Source: Porticoccaceae bacterium
GTDB lineage: Bacteria > Pseudomonadota > Gammaproteobacteria > Pseudomonadales > Porticoccaceae
Length of the DNA: 9,495 nt
Reading direction: 5' to 3'
Assembly: GCA_002591625.1 (NCBI GenBank)
Contig: PCDB01000003.1
Span: forward strand, 100,331 to 109,825
Both the position numbers and the translations under genes were made by a program. The notes below the pieces were generated by a model. It was not told where the DNA came from, ran no database searches, and worked only from the letters and a program-made list of their open reading frames with translations. Below are positions 8,643-9,495 of the stretch, one piece after another (position 1 is the stretch's first letter; each line of letters opens with the position of its first letter).

Positions 8643-9026
8643 ATGCAAACAAAAGAGGCTATCAACAGTGAATTAGCTCCCAAAGCCATTGGAACATACT
8701 CTCAAGCAGTTAAGATTAATGATACGGTCTTTCTTTCAGGTCAAATCCCCCTAGAGCCAAAGAGCATGCAACTTGTGAGTGGACCGGTCGAGATGCATGT
8801 GCATCAAGTGTTTCATAACCTAAGCGCTGTATGCGAAGCGTCCGGAGGAAACCTTTGTGATATCGTTAAGTTAAATGTTTTTTTACGCGATCTAAAGCAC
8901 TTTGAAATCGTTAACAGAATCATGGCAGAATATTTTGATGAGCCATATCCAGCGCGAGCTGTGGTTGAAGTAAACGCTCTTCCTCGCGATGCAATTATTG
9001 AAATGGATGGTATTATGATCACTTAA
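8643..9026 (+). CDS. ridA: RidA family 2-iminobutanoate/2-iminopropanoate deaminase
   Basis: Hydrolyses reactive enamine/imine intermediates released by PLP enzymes such as threonine dehydratase, protecting other PLP enzymes. From ATG 8643 (MQTKEAINSELAPKAIG...) it has 127 aa, the family size. The ATG at 8628 would add five residues without homology or its own ribosome binding site. Key residues fall at the E. coli numbers: Tyr19, Arg105 in PYPARAVVEV (the carboxylate-binding arginine that defines active RidA) and Glu120 in IEMDG. The usual AIGPYSQA reads AIGTYSQA, a Pro-to-Thr change. It follows spoT by 30 bp and is probably the last gene of the gmk-rpoZ-spoT-ridA run; spoT-ridA adjacency is also seen in Pseudomonas. 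Its stop overlaps the end of the opposing gene by 8 bp. Confidence 0.95.
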   Translation: MQTKEAINSELAPKAIGTYSQAVKINDTVFLSGQIPLEPKSMQLVSGPVEMHVHQVFHNLSAVCEASGGNLCDIVKLNVFLRDLKHFEIVNRIMAEYFDEPYPARAVVEVNALPRDAIIEMDGIMIT

Positions 9027-9495
9027 AGGCTTCTAGTATTGCGCAATAACCCTCTTTGTAAGAGGGAAACAAAAACTTGAATTCACTACCCAAAAGCCGC
9101 TCGTTGCTGCAACGCCGTCCAGACTGTGTTGGTTTAGCCGTTTCTTCCAGTTTAACATCTAGTTTTAATGACAACCATCGTCTGAGATCAAATTGTTTCA
9201 CAGGCTCACAATCCGTACCGAGATATAGCTCATGCAGAATATGCCCCCTGAGATGCAAGTCCACAAAATGGCAAAAAACCGCTGCGCAGTCATCACTATG
9301 AATCCGATTGGTCCACTGACATTGATCCCTCTTGCTTTGCTCTCTGGCTGCTACTTGATCAAGAAGATGGTTTCTGCCCGGACCATAAATCCCAGAAAAT
9401 CTTAGTATGAGCTTACTGCAAGACAGTTTTGTTATTATGTTTTCCGCCTCCAGCATTATTTGCCCATTATAGGTTTTTGGACTCACTGGCGATAA
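9019..9495 (-). CDS. NAD(P)-binding atypical SDR, YeeZ-like (N-terminal half outside the window)
   Basis: The open frame runs off the right edge. The visible 158 residues are the C-terminal half of an extended/atypical short-chain dehydrogenase, resembling E. coli YeeZ (about 274 aa). They read ...LSPVSPKTYNGQIMLEAE, then LILRFSGIYGPGRN, a NRIHSDDCAAVF segment (the helix after the sugar-binding region), LYLGTD, and the C-terminal RRCSNERLLGSEFKFLFPSYKEG typical of the family. At the place of the catalytic YxxxK, the pattern NGQIM shows Asn for Tyr and Met for Lys, as in YeeZ where both are also missing. A classical dehydrogenase/epimerase reaction is therefore unlikely and the substrate is unknown. 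The GTG at 9484-9486 is internal, not a start. The TGA stop (9019-9021) overlaps the ridA end by 8 bp in convergent orientation. Confidence 0.82.
   Translation of the reverse strand, partial: LSPVSPKTYNGQIMLEAENIITKLSCSKLILRFSGIYGPGRNHLLDQVAAREQSKRDQCQWTNRIHSDDCAAVFCHFVDLHLRGHILHELYLGTDCEPVKQFDLRRWLSLKLDVKLEETAKPTQSGRRCSNERLLGSEFKFLFPSYKEGYCAILEAFK
9037..9066. terminator. Palindrome plus hairpin past ridA (possible operon end)
   Basis: TATTGCGCAATA (9037-9048) is a perfect 12-bp palindrome. Next to it CCCTCTT (9050-9056) and AAGAGGG (9060-9066) form a 7-bp stem with a 3-nt loop. They begin 10 bp after the ridA stop and lie inside the 3' coding end of the opposing gene (FPSYKEGYCAILEAF). No T tract follows on either strand, so this is not a classical intrinsic terminator. 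A 3'-end-protecting structure is possible. Confidence 0.3.

Noticed and set aside
9077..9301. Plus-strand 74-codon open frame past ridA.
   Set aside because: It is antisense to the SDR gene, has no recognisable protein features and no ribosome binding site; the minus-strand frame has clear family similarity.
9354..9363. CTTGATCAAG palindrome, FNR-like.
   Set aside because: Wrong spacing for an FNR site, inside a coding region, and 10-bp palindromes are frequent by chance.

Overview
This window looks like ordinary chromosomal backbone of a gammaproteobacterium with roughly mid-40s % GC (judged by eye). The order algC-argB-slmA > < pyrE-rph | yicC > gmk > rpoZ-spoT-ridA matches, as I recall it, the Pseudomonas neighbourhood (algC-argB ... 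pyrE ... rph-yicC-gmk-rpoZ-spoT-ridA). slmA beside pyrE and rph also recalls the Escherichia coli dut-slmA-pyrE-rph-yicC block. Several proteins read as Pseudomonas-like: ArgB of about 308 aa with an N-terminal helix, Rph starting MNRPSGR, and RpoZ starting [22 protein letters not shown] lineage near Pseudomonadales/Cellvibrionales is plausible, but I cannot name a genus.

Layout. Bases 1-2711 (+) hold the 3' part of a phosphomannomutase/phosphoglucomutase gene (algC), then argB and slmA. Both junctions are 4-bp ATGA overlaps, so the three genes are very probably one translationally coupled unit. On the minus strand, rph (4134 to 3415) and pyrE (3410 to 2760) form a second operon with only 4 nt between them, converging on slmA. 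A 148-bp divergent control region (4135-4282) separates rph from yicC, with a promoter candidate for each side. yicC (4283-5146) is followed by the only large gap, 284 bp (5147-5430). That gap carries a 10-bp direct repeat, an 8-bp-arm inverted repeat and a consensus -10 box. gmk, rpoZ, spoT and ridA then run on the plus strand. Their gaps are 55, 28 and 30 bp, with the spoT gap counted to the start I chose. The window ends in the 3' half of an atypical SDR (YeeZ-like) gene on the minus strand, whose stop overlaps the end of ridA.

How the genes connect. Right half: gmk, rpoZ and spoT form a guanine nucleotide/(p)ppGpp cluster. Gmk makes GDP, SpoT makes and removes (p)ppGpp, and the omega N-terminus contributes to one (p)ppGpp site on RNA polymerase. 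rph and yicC both act on RNA and share a divergent promoter region. The left half covers cell-envelope sugar phosphates, arginine synthesis, pyrimidine synthesis and nucleoid occlusion.

I see no mobile element, CRISPR array, tRNA/rRNA gene or unknown multi-gene system. The points most worth a second look are a hybrid E-F-K-D version of the SpoT synthetase signature (normally R-x-K-D), a long acidic tail on omega, and PurR-box-like and SlmA-site-like sequences inside yicC. The structured yicC-gmk gap and the tail-to-tail ridA/SDR overlap with its hairpin also merit checking.
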